64,000 bases of DNA from Butyrivibrio sp. LB2008 (GCF_000621565.1 NZ_KK211308.1:124001-188000); one strand, 5' to 3'; positions 41,109 through 49,459 are shown, numbered from the stretch's first letter. Notes: a model not told the origin generated them from the letters alone. Program-made: numbers and translations.

Positions 41109-42458
41109 TTATGCTATTGCTTTAATTCTTTTGCCAATTAAACAATAGTATGTCACCATGAGCATCAGAAAAGCGCCTATCCATGCAGATACTTCAGAAA
41201 TGGCAATTCCCTTAAATCCGTTCCTTCCTACCAAAAAGCCAAAGATCAGTCTCATAATGACTTCGAGCCCGCCTGAGAGCATTGGTATAAAGGTATTGCC
41301 TAACCCCTGAACAGAGTATCTGTATACAAAAAGCCAGCCCAGGGCAAAAAAGCTTATTCCCATGATCGGCATGAAATCGGTACAATAACCGATTATCATG
41401 TTGTCAGTCAGCAGCATCCTTGCCAGGCTTCCGGGCACAAATATCATAAGGATCGATATAGGCACATTCACAAGTGTAGAGAGCACCAGGCCCTGTCTTA
41501 CTCCTGTGCGTATCCTGTCATATTTGCCAGCGCCCTTATTTTGCCCCACAAAGGTCATCATGGAAAGACCTACGGACATTCCGAACTGCTCAAAGAGTGA
41601 TGCAAATTTCATGCAGGCTGAATAGGCTGCCACATATGCGCTTCCCATAAGATTTACGAAGTACTGCAATACCATGGCCCCTGCAGCTGTGACCGAATTC
41701 ATAAGTGCCACAGGAAGTCCTATTTTCATCAGTTCAACCAATATATTCTTTTCATCTGCTATTTCTGGCGTGTTTTTTCCCAGACTCATAAAATTGATGG
41801 TTCTAAGCTTTTTAAGGCACAAAAGGTATGATACAAACTGAGAGACCACTGTTGCCACTGCTGCTCCGACAACTCCTGTGCCAAAGGCCATTATGAAAAT
41901 AATATCAAGCATGATGTTCACGAGTGATGAACAGATCATAGCAGTGAGGGGCGTTCTGGAATCTCCCATTGACTGGAGAATTGTAATCTCAAGGTTATTC
42001 ATAACCGTCACTACAATTCCCAATAAGATCACAGCAAAATATCTATACGAATCGTCAAAGATATCTTCAGGAGTGTTCAAGAACGTCAACATCTTATTGA
42101 GCAAAGAAACGCATACAACAGTAAAGGCTATTCCAAACGTGATACTGAGCTTCTTGGCTGCTCTGATGTATGCATTCAGCATAGCCATATCGTTTTTTCC
42201 AAAGCTCTGGGCAAAGGTTATGCCAAATCCTCTGGTCATCCCCACAACAAATCCAAGTATTAGGAAGTTAAGTGTCCCGGTTGCCCCAACAGCAGCCAGC
42301 GCCTGATCCGAGATTCCCTTGCCAACTATAATGCTATCCACAAGACTATATAGTTGTTGGAAAAGATTTCCCCATAATAAGGGCAAAAAGAACAGTATGA
42401 TCTGTTTCATACTGTTTCCTGAGGTCATATTTTGTGTGGTCTGTTCTGTATTTGTCAT
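41109..42458 (-). CDS. MATE-family efflux transporter
   Basis: 449 residues, twelve helices in two homologous halves. PLLWGNLFQQLYSLVDSIIV and AAVGATGTLNFLILGFVVGM are the MATE N-terminal hallmarks. The second half repeats with LMNSVTAAGAMVLQYFVNLM. Full length, no disruption. Probably a Na+ or H+ antiporter for drugs or cationic dyes. It is cargo in the degraded element. Confidence 0.93.
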   Translation of the reverse strand: MTNTEQTTQNMTSGNSMKQIILFFLPLLWGNLFQQLYSLVDSIIVGKGISDQALAAVGATGTLNFLILGFVVGMTRGFGITFAQSFGKNDMAMLNAYIRAAKKLSITFGIAFTVVCVSLLNKMLTFLNTPEDIFDDSYRYFAVILLGIVVTVMNNLEITILQSMGDSRTPLTAMICSSLVNIMLDIIFIMAFGTGVVGAAVATVVSQFVSYLLCLKKLRTINFMSLGKNTPEIADEKNILVELMKIGLPVALMNSVTAAGAMVLQYFVNLMGSAYVAAYSACMKFASLFEQFGMSVGLSMMTFVGQNKGAGKYDRIRTGVRQGLVLSTLVNVPISILMIFVPGSLARMLLTDNMIIGYCTDFMPIMGISFFALGWLFVYRYSVQGLGNTFIPMLSGGLEVIMRLIFGFLVGRNGFKGIAISEVSAWIGAFLMLMVTYYCLIGKRIKAIA

Positions 42459-42520
42459 GGCCGCTCTCTTTGGTCTTTCTCTTGATGTTAATTATTTAAT
42501 AGTTAAGATCATTTAAGTAT

Positions 42521-42690
42521 CTAGGCTATTCCCTTTGCAAGACGCAGATCCGCATCTTTGAAATGATTTCCAGGATTCATTTCAAACGTAGTTTCTATGC
42601 CCTTATTCTTGTATTGATCATAAACTTTTCCGGTCTTATCTTCAACTGTGCTAAGAAGCGCGTTGCGAGTGCGTGCCTCTCTATCGCCAA
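42521..42690 (-). pseudogene. Unrecognised 3' coding remnant
   Basis: The 464-bp gap between the MATE and MazF genes has no complete gene. A minus-strand frame ending in TAG at 42521 reads NALLSTVEDKTGKVYDQYKN then GIETTFEMNPGNHFKDADLR, a protein-like sequence with no start, so it looks like the 3' stub of a lost gene. The rest (42690–42922) shows nothing I can interpret. Confidence 0.4.
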
Positions 42691-42922
42691 GGGAAAAATA
42701 TATTGTTTTTTACAAATATGTATTTACAGCAAACAATTTATTGCTATTTATCGTGTTTACTATCTGTGATGATTCTTTCCATTTTTTCAACATATCAAAT
42801 AATCTTGAGTCTACGGGTTATTATATACATATTAAAGGCAGCGTACAATCCGTAATTCGAATCATATGCTGCCAAGTTTATTACTCTATTCAAGCATCTG
42901 CTTGGAATATGTTGTTTTATAC

Positions 42923-43228
42923 TCAGATGTAATCAAAGATTCCTTGGATAGCATCTGTAATATTTATAATGTCTGGATAATGTATCCTATCTATCTTTGA
43001 ATATCCTCTAATGTTCATATCAAGAAGTGCCATTTTTTCACACTGCACATATCCTTCAACATCATCTGTCTTGATATATATGTGAAGTGGCCCTGCTTCT
43101 CCTTTTTCGTAAATAGGACAGCCAATTATCTCATAGGTCTGATTAAAGAAATCCTTGCTTACAACAAGAACCGGCTTCTTGATATGCTCAATCTTAAGTA
43201 TATCCCCCTGATGTAACTCTTCCTTCAT
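42923..43228 (-). CDS. MazF/PemK-type toxin
   Basis: 101 residues from the ATG at 43228, which overlaps the antitoxin stop (TAATG). EELHQGDILKIEHIKKPVLV, then IIGCPIYEKGEAG and CEKMALLDMNIRGYSKIDRI match the MazF/PemK SH3-like mRNA interferase fold, although the usual P-x-R-P-x-V-V is changed to KKPVLVV. Likely an endoribonuclease toxin; activity is not certain given that change. Confidence 0.8.
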   Translation of the reverse strand: MKEELHQGDILKIEHIKKPVLVVSKDFFNQTYEIIGCPIYEKGEAGPLHIYIKTDDVEGYVQCEKMALLDMNIRGYSKIDRIHYPDIINITDAIQGIFDYI

Positions 43229-43470
43229 TACCAAATCTCTCTTCCTACCGGTTCTCCCCAGTCAAATTCGCCATCCAAATGGAGCTGCCCACCATACTCT
43301 GCAGCACGTTCCTCTAATGACTTATGTCTAAATGGTTTAACAAGCATAATCATTCCGTTAGATACCTTTACATCAAGGACATCATCAACTGAAAATGCAG
43401 CTTCTTGAAGTACTTCTTTCGGTATTCTAATCCCCTGACTATTGCCCCATGTTTTCACTTGAGCTTGCAT
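43228..43470 (-). CDS. AbrB/MazE-type antitoxin
   Basis: 80 residues from MQAQVKTWGNSQGIRIPKEV at 43470, with AGGAGG eight bases upstream. The SpoVT/AbrB swapped-hairpin domain (W-G-N-S-Q-G-I-R-I-P) binds DNA, and the acidic/aromatic tail (EFDWGEPVGREIW) should wrap the toxin. Coupled to the toxin by stop–start overlap, and normally autoregulated. Confidence 0.88.
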   Translation of the reverse strand: MQAQVKTWGNSQGIRIPKEVLQEAAFSVDDVLDVKVSNGMIMLVKPFRHKSLEERAAEYGGQLHLDGEFDWGEPVGREIW

Positions 43471-43547
43471 AAGCAACACCTCCTTTGTATATACATTGTA
43501 TATCCGTCAGGCAAGAAATTCAACTTTTTCGCCACCTCAATTAGAAC

Positions 43548-43791
43548 GTCTTACTGGAAGAAAATGGTATCAGAAAGGTTCCTATAGCAGACAAGCTTCT
43601 CCCATTCTACAAGGCTTGGTATGAATCCTCTGATTGCGAATACCTTCTTCACACCGATGAAAACAAAAAGTTCACCTACAGAAATTATAAAGACAGCTAC
43701 TGGACACCACTAGTTGAAAATCTTGGGATGGAGCACACTCCTCATGATACAAGACACACCTGCATATCCAGTCTCTGGTAGAAGCAATCAA
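43548..43791 (+). pseudogene. 3' fragment of tyrosine recombinase with internal deletion
   Basis: The DNA follows 53877–54080 of the intact integrase at about 90% identity (VPIADK, FYKAWYESSDCEYLLHTD, YKDSYWTPL regions). It then jumps from CACCTGCATATC directly to CCAGTCTCTGGTAGAAGCAA, omitting roughly 100 bp. The short shared ATATC at both edges of the gap suggests a microhomology deletion. The catalytic His-x-x-Arg–His–Tyr end is lost. It abuts the 88-bp repeat at 43793. Confidence 0.9.
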
Positions 43792-43792
43792 C

Positions 43793-43880
43793 TATAGATA
43801 AAAGAAAAACCCCAGAAACACTGAGTTTCTGAGGTTTGTAAATTCTTTTTGAATCTCGAAAGATTATCTCTTTGAGAACT
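43793..43880. repeat. 88-bp direct repeat, distal attachment site
   Basis: 85 of 88 bases match 54305–54392. It contains the integrase-side terminator (CCCCAGAAACACTGAGTTTC hairpin) and, at 43864–43880, the last 17 bp of rpsI including the stop codon. It marks the boundary between the intact element on the right and the degraded one on the left. Confidence 0.88.
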
Positions 43881-43927
43881 TTTTCATTGCCTTAAGTGCT
43901 GTGTTTGTGGCATTTCTAGGACGAGTT

Positions 43928-43947
43928 GCTGTTTACCTGCTGCGTAC
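43928..43947 (+). promoter_or_regulatory. Two direct repeats, candidate integrase arm sites (distal end)
   Basis: GCTGTTTAC (43928–43936) and GCTGCGTAC (43939–43947), 11 bp apart, repeat the motif and spacing of the three copies at 54234–54264. Located 48 bp inside the distal repeat. Confidence 0.6.
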
Positions 43948-44089
43948 GGTAGAAAGCTCAGGGCTACTGTATGCTGCTGGTGGCAACTTTAATAACTGCG
44001 ATCAAAAATAATACTCTTATTTTATTTTCTACTCATTAAATCTTTGTCTGTCTTTTGTAAGATTATCTTCAAATTTTCCTTACTATAGC

Positions 44090-44329
44090 TCACTTCTTTT
44101 TCTTTGGAGCAGGTAGCTCTTCATACATCGCCTCTAACAGATTGCGAAGAAACTCTTTGTTCTCAACATTATCGACAAGGAGCATCTCCTTCGCTCCCTC
44201 GTATGGAAGTTCCAGACCGACTTCCGGCATCATTTTCACAGCAGACTTTACAGGCTTCACAAGAAAACGGTCATCATAAATGCCACCGACTACTTTTCCA
44301 CGATAATAGATGATGTATTCTCCAATCAC
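44090..44329 (-). pseudogene. TfoX-like protein, N-terminus missing
   Basis: 79 residues, MIGEYIIYYRGKVVGGIYDD then FLVKPVKSAVKMMPE and a Lys-rich end (PAPKKKK). This is the C-terminal two-thirds of a TfoX N-terminal-domain protein (F-G-E-Y-x-x-Y-x-x-G-K-x-x-G). The usual first helix is absent. Upstream, the frame collides with the TIGR04076 gene, so the two genes were joined by a deletion at about 44320. Confidence 0.65.
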
Positions 44330-44543
44330 CGCCGCTCCGTATTGCTTCCATCAACGGATAAAGCATCATCATTGTCTTAGAACATATACCGTATCCATCT
44401 TGATTCACAGGACAGCCATATGTGCAGGTATACTTATCGTCGATTTCTTCTCCGTTTCTGCAATATCGCTCAGTATGATCCCCTCGAAGGAATCCCACAA
44501 CCTCTACGGTAAATTCATACTCTTCGTCAAACCATTTCTTCAT
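44274..44543 (-). pseudogene. TIGR04076-type protein, C-terminus lost by fusion
   Basis: 89 residues. MKKWFDEEYEFTVEVVGFLR then ERYCRNGEEIDDKYTCTYGC and CSKTMMMLYPLMEAIRSGGD match the small TIGR04076 family closely, but after GGD the frame reads through the TfoX gene out of phase (WRIHHLLSWKSSRWHL). AGGCC/GGAGG-type site and start are intact. The normal C-terminus with its later Cys is missing. Confidence 0.65.
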
Positions 44544-44561
44544 AATCCGGCCTCCGTCACA

Positions 44562-45233
44562 CTATCCAAACAGCATATCTGCAGCCTTTTCCAGTTCTCT
44601 TCTCTCTTGAGAATCATCATAACCGCTTTCCTTGTCATCAATCCCCTTTACCGGATCGATCAAAAACAGGCCGTCACGGTTGCAGTAGAAGAATATCCTT
44701 CTGACTCCCCTGATCTTAAACCGTGCTTCAGCGCTCCCTTCCGGATAGAGCTTCACCATCTGCATATCATCGGATGAAGCCGCCGCCACAAACGAAATAT
44801 AATGCTCCTTTGTCATGCTGTGATCGATACGCACATAATATTCATCTTCAACACGCTCGATAAAGACCATGTGACGCTCATCTGTTGGTTCCGCCTCTAA
44901 AGGCATGAGCTGGATACCGTGACAATGGATAGCCGCCTCCCCCATACTGTGTATCACATTACCGCAGATTGGACAAACATAGAACTTCGACCGCAGCATA
45001 TTTGCGGATACATTCGCATTGTGAATGGTATTACCCGATATCAGCTCTGTAACTGAAATCTTAAATGCCTTCGCTATAGGCTCCAGCAGAGTAATATCCG
45101 GCAATCCTCTCAGGTTTTCCCATTTTGAGATACTTTTGTCAGTTACTCCCAGCCTTTCTGCCAGCTGAAGCTGTGTCATCTTGTTCTTTTCTCGCAATTC
45201 CTTAATAACTGCACCTGTAACATATTGGTTCAT
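44562..45233 (-). CDS. XRE-family HTH fused to desulfoferrodoxin/superoxide-reductase-like domain
   Basis: 223 residues from MNQYVTGAVIKELREKNKMT at 45233. HTH (LAERLGVTDKSISKWENLRG, 1–65) precedes a rubredoxin-like knuckle FYVCPICGNVIHS … IHCHG (about 85–110) and a superoxide-reductase-like β-domain: DHSMTKEHYISFVAAAS (SOR H-P-M-x-x-x-H), and RIFFYCNRDGLFLI in place of C-N-x-H-G. The Fe site keeps two His and the axial Cys but His→Asp at the last ligand, so catalysis is doubtful and redox or metal sensing is plausible. Confidence 0.82.
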   Translation of the reverse strand: MNQYVTGAVIKELREKNKMTQLQLAERLGVTDKSISKWENLRGLPDITLLEPIAKAFKISVTELISGNTIHNANVSANMLRSKFYVCPICGNVIHSMGEAAIHCHGIQLMPLEAEPTDERHMVFIERVEDEYYVRIDHSMTKEHYISFVAAASSDDMQMVKLYPEGSAEARFKIRGVRRIFFYCNRDGLFLIDPVKGIDDKESGYDDSQERRELEKAADMLFG

Positions 45234-45387
45234 TTTCGTTCTCACCTCCATGCATAGATTGTAAATCAGTTTTTCTAATGATGGTACCTACGGAGAGTAG
45301 AGTTGAAGTTATTATCTTCCGATATATCTTTCTTAGCGGAGCACACGGGACTTAAACCAAAGGTTCACAATGTACCCACAGCTCTAA

Positions 45388-45600
45388 TTAATCCGTTATT
45401 TCTCCTCCAGCCTCTCTAAGATCAAACAATGAAACGATCTTAAACTCTTTCTTTTCAGTATCCACATCCCTAAACCAGATGCTTCCACTATTGATACATG
45501 CGCCCTGCCAGTTCGCCCATAGATCTGATATGTCCCATGATGCAAGTGCGGTCATCTCTTCCTCATTAAATGCTTTTTTAAGAATAGGTATGCTTATCGT
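45388..45600 (-). pseudogene. Unrecognised coding remnant
   Basis: A minus-strand frame without a convincing start reads PILKKAFNEEEMTALASWDI then NWQGACINSGSIWFRDVDTE and ends REAGGEITD, stop at 45388. The composition is protein-like. An internal ATG at about 45550 lacks a proper site. Probably the 3' end of a lost gene. Nothing else is visible in 45234–45620. Confidence 0.4.
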
Positions 45601-45620
45601 TATTCATTTTACTAAAATGT

Positions 45621-46505
45621 TTATGCCACCGGTAGGATTTCCTCACATATTGCACGGATCTCTTCACTGAAAACAGTATCTTTTGGCCAGATGAAGGTAA
45701 AATCATGCTTTACCCTAAAGTCGTCAAGGGGGATTGTTTTCAGATATCCGGACTGCAGTCCGGATGCAACCGCTGCTTTATATAAAAAGGTGATGCCACA
45801 GTCTTTTTCAATAAGGCTTATTATGGCATGCATGTTCTCCACCTGGATAAAATTCCTAAAATCACTTGTAGAGTAATTGTTCAAGGCAAGAGCTCTTTCT
45901 AATATATTGCGCGTTCCTGAACCGGGTTCTCTTATAAGAATTCGCTCGGGAAAGAGATCTTTTATCACGCGCGGTTTCTGAGTGAAAGAGTGCTTTGCCG
46001 AACAGACAGAAACAAACTCTTCTTTGCTAAAAAGCAGCGTTTCATAATCATTTTCAGGAAAATATCCTTCTACAAGTGCAAAATCTATAACCCCCTCGGA
46101 GAGTTTTTTAAGAAGCTCCGATGTGTTGCCAAATGTAATCTTAAGATTAGTATCCGGGTGATTTTTTATGTAATCACTGATCGGATCAGCAATTATGTAT
46201 TCTCCTATGGTCATGGTGACACCAAAAGAGATGTCTTTTAAGCCATGGTTATTCTGTGAAAGTATTTCTTTGAGACTTTCATCATCATTTTTTATCTGAT
46301 TCATTTTTTTATACAGGAGTTTTCCGTTGTCAGTTAGAAAAAGTTTTTTTCCATCCTGAGTAAACAGCTTTGTCCCGTATTCATTTTCAAGATGATGTAT
46401 GTGTTGAGAAACAGCGGGCTGAGTAATATTCAGCTCCTTAGCCGCCTTGGTGAAATTGAGGTGTCTGCAAACGCAGAGGAAAGTATCTATTCTGAAATCC
46501 AGCAT
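45621..46505 (-). CDS. LysR-family regulator (CysL/YeiE type)
   Basis: 294 residues. HTH HLNFTKAAKELNITQPAVSQHIHHLENEYG, then an effector domain with FALVEGYFPENDYETLLFSKEE and ILIREPGSGTRNILERAL. The latter two blocks are typical of CysL/YeiE/CbbR-like LysR proteins. Divergent to the YeiH-type exporter at 46633, which it probably activates, as in other bacteria where yeiE–yeiH are paired. Confidence 0.9.
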   Translation of the reverse strand: MLDFRIDTFLCVCRHLNFTKAAKELNITQPAVSQHIHHLENEYGTKLFTQDGKKLFLTDNGKLLYKKMNQIKNDDESLKEILSQNNHGLKDISFGVTMTIGEYIIADPISDYIKNHPDTNLKITFGNTSELLKKLSEGVIDFALVEGYFPENDYETLLFSKEEFVSVCSAKHSFTQKPRVIKDLFPERILIREPGSGTRNILERALALNNYSTSDFRNFIQVENMHAIISLIEKDCGITFLYKAAVASGLQSGYLKTIPLDDFRVKHDFTFIWPKDTVFSEEIRAICEEILPVA

Positions 46506-46632
46506 AATCAGTCCTCCCTAACGATAAGAAATGTTTATGGATATATAATAATATATAATTTTATCTTTTTCAAAAGACAGAATATAATAAGACCTACGAA
46601 AGAACAGATTAAAAAGAGAGAGAGGTCTTGAG

Positions 46633-47670
46633 ATGGATTTTTTGAAAAAGAATTACATGGGAGTAATAGTATGCTTCACTATTGCAGTTCCTTCATGGCT
46701 CCTGGGAAAGCGCTTCCCTGTCGTTGGCGGAGCGGTGATTGCAATCATTCTGGGCATGATAATAGCCCTGTTCTGGAATGACAAGGGGAAGGCGGCTGAT
46801 GGAATAAAGTTCACATCAAAGATAATTCTGCAGGAGGCTGTTGTCCTCCTTGGATTTGGTATGAATCTTTCGGTCGTTCTTCAGACCGGGAAACAGTCAC
46901 TTCCTATAATTATCTGCACGATTTCAACATCGCTTATCCTATCATGGATTCTTCATAAGGTTATGAATATCAAAGGAAACACAGCTACTCTTATCGGAGT
47001 TGGCTCATCAATATGCGGCGGCTCAGCAATAGCAGCTACGGCTCCTGTCATTGATGCGGATGATGATGAAGTGGCACAGGCAATTTCTGTGATATTTTTC
47101 TTTAACGTGCTGGCAGCACTTCTTTTTCCTTCGCTGGGAAAGCTTATAGGTTTTGATATCACAACAGGAGAGACTTTCGGTATTTTTGCGGGAACTGCAG
47201 TTAATGATACTTCTTCCGTCACCGCAGCTGCATCAACCTGGGATAGTATGTGGAACCTGGGGAATCAGACTCTTGATAAGGCAGTTACGGTCAAGCTTAC
47301 AAGAACACTGGCTATCATACCTATTACACTGGTACTTGCGTATCTGAGGGCAAGGGAAGCAAAAAAGGATGGAAGTTCGACAAATGGCTTTAGCTTTAGA
47401 AGAGCATTTCCGATGTTCATAGTCTTCTTTGTGATTGCTTCAATTATCACAACTATTTGCTTGAGAGCAGGTGTCCCTTCTTATGTTTTTAAGCCACTTA
47501 AGGAACTTAGCAAGTTCTTTATAATAATGGCCATGGCTGCTATTGGCTTGAACAGTAACATAATCAAACTAATTAAATCAGGTGGGAAGCCGATTTTGCT
47601 TGGCGGCTGTTGCTGGATCGGAATAACAGTTGTCTGCCTTTTGATGCAGCATGTAATGGGAATATGGTAA
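46633..47670 (+). CDS. YeiH/UPF0324-family putative sulfate (sulfite) exporter
   Basis: 345 residues, about ten or eleven helices. Signatures [40 protein letters not shown] and [18 protein letters not shown] define the PSE (putative sulfate exporter) family. Family members are linked to sulfite or taurine-derived sulfur export; the substrate is not proven here. Start has GAGAGAGG. It ends 28 bp short of the convergent arsR stop. Confidence 0.92.
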   Translation: MDFLKKNYMGVIVCFTIAVPSWLLGKRFPVVGGAVIAIILGMIIALFWNDKGKAADGIKFTSKIILQEAVVLLGFGMNLSVVLQTGKQSLPIIICTISTSLILSWILHKVMNIKGNTATLIGVGSSICGGSAIAATAPVIDADDDEVAQAISVIFFFNVLAALLFPSLGKLIGFDITTGETFGIFAGTAVNDTSSVTAAASTWDSMWNLGNQTLDKAVTVKLTRTLAIIPITLVLAYLRAREAKKDGSSTNGFSFRRAFPMFIVFFVIASIITTICLRAGVPSYVFKPLKELSKFFIIMAMAAIGLNSNIIKLIKSGGKPILLGGCCWIGITVVCLLMQHVMGIW

Positions 47671-47697
47671 AGACCTGAGTCTGAATAAAGTTCCACA

Positions 47698-48000
47698 TTA
47701 CGGTTCTCCCTTACAGCACTTGCCGGTGGTTTCATTACAGAGAGTTTTTATAAAACCACAGAATTCCTTCATGATGTCCGTGTTTATTGAATAGTAGTGC
47801 CACTTACCTTCTTTCCTGTCTTTAACCAAGCCCGAATCCACAAGTATCTTCATGTGATGAGAGAGAGTCGGCTGTGTAATATCAAACTTTTCAAGAAGCT
47901 TACATCCGCATTTCTCCTGATCAGAAAGCATCTTAACTATTTCCATTCTGTTGGGATCTCCAAGAGCCTTACATATCAGCACTTCGTCTAATTTGGTCAT
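47698..48000 (-). CDS. ArsR/SmtB-family repressor
   Basis: 100 residues from MTKLDEVLICKALGDPNRME at 48000, with AAGGAG upstream. Winged helix ITQPTLSHHMKILVDSGLVK. Cys pair in EKCGCKLL matches the α3 metalloid site (C-x-C) of ArsR, and the tail KCCKGEP adds two Cys. So thiophilic metalloid sensing, As(III) or Sb(III), is likely. No ars transporter is next to it; the adjacent exporter is YeiH-like and convergent. Confidence 0.88.
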   Translation of the reverse strand: MTKLDEVLICKALGDPNRMEIVKMLSDQEKCGCKLLEKFDITQPTLSHHMKILVDSGLVKDRKEGKWHYYSINTDIMKEFCGFIKTLCNETTGKCCKGEP

Positions 48001-48014
48001 AATCTTCTCCTTAT

Positions 48015-48030
48015 ATAGATGTTTATCTAT
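48015..48030 (-). promoter_or_regulatory. ArsR operator
   Basis: Palindrome ATAGAT-GTTT-ATCTAT immediately upstream of the arsR ribosome binding site. Related ATAGATAT sequence recurs 25 bp further upstream near 48051. Confidence 0.6.
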
Positions 48031-48080
48031 GTGTTGATAAAGCATATACATAGATATTCGTCAATGTATTATTTCAAAAA

Positions 48081-48109
48081 GGAGACAGAGCTTTTAAAAC
48101 TCTGTCTCC
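48081..48109 (-). terminator. Terminator after fic gene
   Basis: Perfect 10-bp stem GGAGACAGAG / CTCTGTCTCC with a 9-nt loop. On the minus strand it is followed by TTTTTG. Lies about 105 bp downstream of the Fic stop. Confidence 0.8.
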
Positions 48110-48214
48110 TCCGTGGCAATTTATCTTCGGATATAAACGATAACATTTCTTCCACAATTCATATTTTTTCATAGTTATGGAAATTTTGTTAATATAAAAT
48201 AACAGAATTTATTT

Positions 48215-49156
48215 TTAGTCCATCCGTTTCCAGCATTTTTCTTTAAGAAAAGTAGCTATCACATTGATGTCTTCACCTTCATAGTATGCAACCAATAATT
48301 TCTTGAACTCCGGCACATCTTTCTCTGGTATGACAAGAAGTCCTTGCCCATGGGATATAAGATAATGATTAGCAAATATTACTGAAGCTCTTTTGTTACC
48401 GTCAACGAAGACCTGCGTTTTCATGCAATACATGCATAATTCTATAGCTTTATCTATATCCACCTTATCAGATGATCTTATTTCGTTTATGTTCTCTATA
48501 ACCATTGACTCTATAGGAATAGGCGGTACATAACTGGTTCCGCCTATGGTTACAGGCACACTCCGTATCTTTCCCCCATAAGAGAAAAATCCTTCATTAA
48601 CAAGCTTTGCTACATGGCAAAGTAAATGATAATCAGTTTCAGCCTGTATAACATCCTGGTCAAGAATAAACTCCCAAGAATGCTTAAGATTCAGGATTTT
48701 TTGCACATCATCTGCTGTCATGCCATTGACGATACCTTTTTCCAATATTTCCTCTGTCTGTGGAAAGGTCGTTGCTACTCCCTCCAACACAGCCTGATCA
48801 TAGATATTTGATTTCATATTGGCTCTGGCGAAATCCAAATTCATAACAACATCTGCAGATAGTTCAGTAGGGCTATATCCAACTTCTGCAAGCTGCTTAT
48901 CTATTTTTCGAATACTCTTTTTTAATTCTCTGGCTTCTCTAGCGTTCCTAAGAAGCAACTGATACAGATTATCTGAATAAACATCAACATATGTTGATGT
49001 AAGTTTTCCATTTACTCTTTTTCTTATATACAAGTATTTGCCACTGGAGTTTTCCTTCACTTCCGGTGAGCCGTCATAAGGTATGAGATTTAGACGGGCC
49101 TGAAGGTCAGCTTTATCCTGCAATAGGCTCTTAATTGTTTCCAACTTATTATCCAT
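48215..49156 (-). CDS. Fic-domain protein lacking the catalytic histidine
   Basis: 313 residues. An N-terminal basic domain (about 1–100) with KYLYIRKRVNGKLTSTYVDV is followed by the Fic fold, with the motif QVFVDGNKRASVIFANHYLI at about 250. The canonical motif is H-x-F-x-D/E-G-N-G/K-R. Here the His is Gln, while Phe, Asp, Gly, Asn and Arg remain, so AMPylation should be abolished although nucleotide may bind. Its promoter carries four copies of one palindromic half-site, suggesting a regulator, perhaps this protein itself. Confidence 0.85.
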   Translation of the reverse strand: MDNKLETIKSLLQDKADLQARLNLIPYDGSPEVKENSSGKYLYIRKRVNGKLTSTYVDVYSDNLYQLLLRNAREARELKKSIRKIDKQLAEVGYSPTELSADVVMNLDFARANMKSNIYDQAVLEGVATTFPQTEEILEKGIVNGMTADDVQKILNLKHSWEFILDQDVIQAETDYHLLCHVAKLVNEGFFSYGGKIRSVPVTIGGTSYVPPIPIESMVIENINEIRSSDKVDIDKAIELCMYCMKTQVFVDGNKRASVIFANHYLISHGQGLLVIPEKDVPEFKKLLVAYYEGEDINVIATFLKEKCWKRMD

Positions 49157-49169
49157 CGATTTCTCCTTT

Positions 49170-49266
49170 TAGGGAACCTTTCTAATAGAAATATATCAAA
49201 AAGTTCCCTATAGTTCAAATAAAAAATAGGGAACTTTTTTCGATAATCAGCAAGGAAAGTTCCCTA
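49170..49266 (-). promoter_or_regulatory. fic promoter with four AGTTCCCTA-type operator half-sites
   Basis: Minus strand TTGAAC (49213–49218), 17 bp, TATATT (49190–49195). Copies of AAAGTTCCCTA lie at 49200–49211, 49226–49237 (inverted; perfect 12-bp arms with the former), 49256–49266 and, shortened and inverted, 49170–49177. One is inside the promoter spacer, one between −10 and the start codon. Confidence 0.75.
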
Positions 49267-49420
49267 AAATGTCTCGAAAAGAATTATTACCTCCGACTTA
49301 ACATCGTCTATAATACTGAAAGTTAATCTATTCAGAAATACTTAAATTTTTTCTTTGTAGCAACTGTTTATAATTATACCTATATCTACCATCCTGTTCA
49401 ATATTATGTGCATAAAACAA

Positions 49421-49436
49421 GGGCGTTTTCACGCCC
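49421..49436 (-). terminator. Relaxase terminator
   Basis: Stem GGGCGT / ACGCCC with GAAA tetraloop on the minus strand, followed by TTGTTTT. An identical hairpin follows the relaxase remnant at 39586–39601. Confidence 0.7.
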
Positions 49437-49459
49437 CTGCCTATTGCACTATCAGTTAT

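Larger units (their letters stand above)
39574..43880. mobile_element. Remnant of a second rpsI-targeting element
   Basis: The segment is bounded left by a copy of the relaxase 3' end plus its terminator (hairpin GGGCG…CGCCC at 39586–39601, same as 49421–49436) and right by an integrase 3' fragment abutting an 88-bp rpsI-end repeat. Order and relatedness match the intact element at 43881–54392, so this is an older tandem insertion that has lost most of its backbone and kept cargo (DUF3795, DinB, MATE, MazEF). Left boundary uncertain: no third copy of the rpsI repeat was found. Confidence 0.5.

Noticed and set aside
42459-42922. Functional gene between the MATE and MazF genes
   Set aside because: Only a startless 3' fragment is seen on the minus strand, and the plus-strand frames have unlikely composition.
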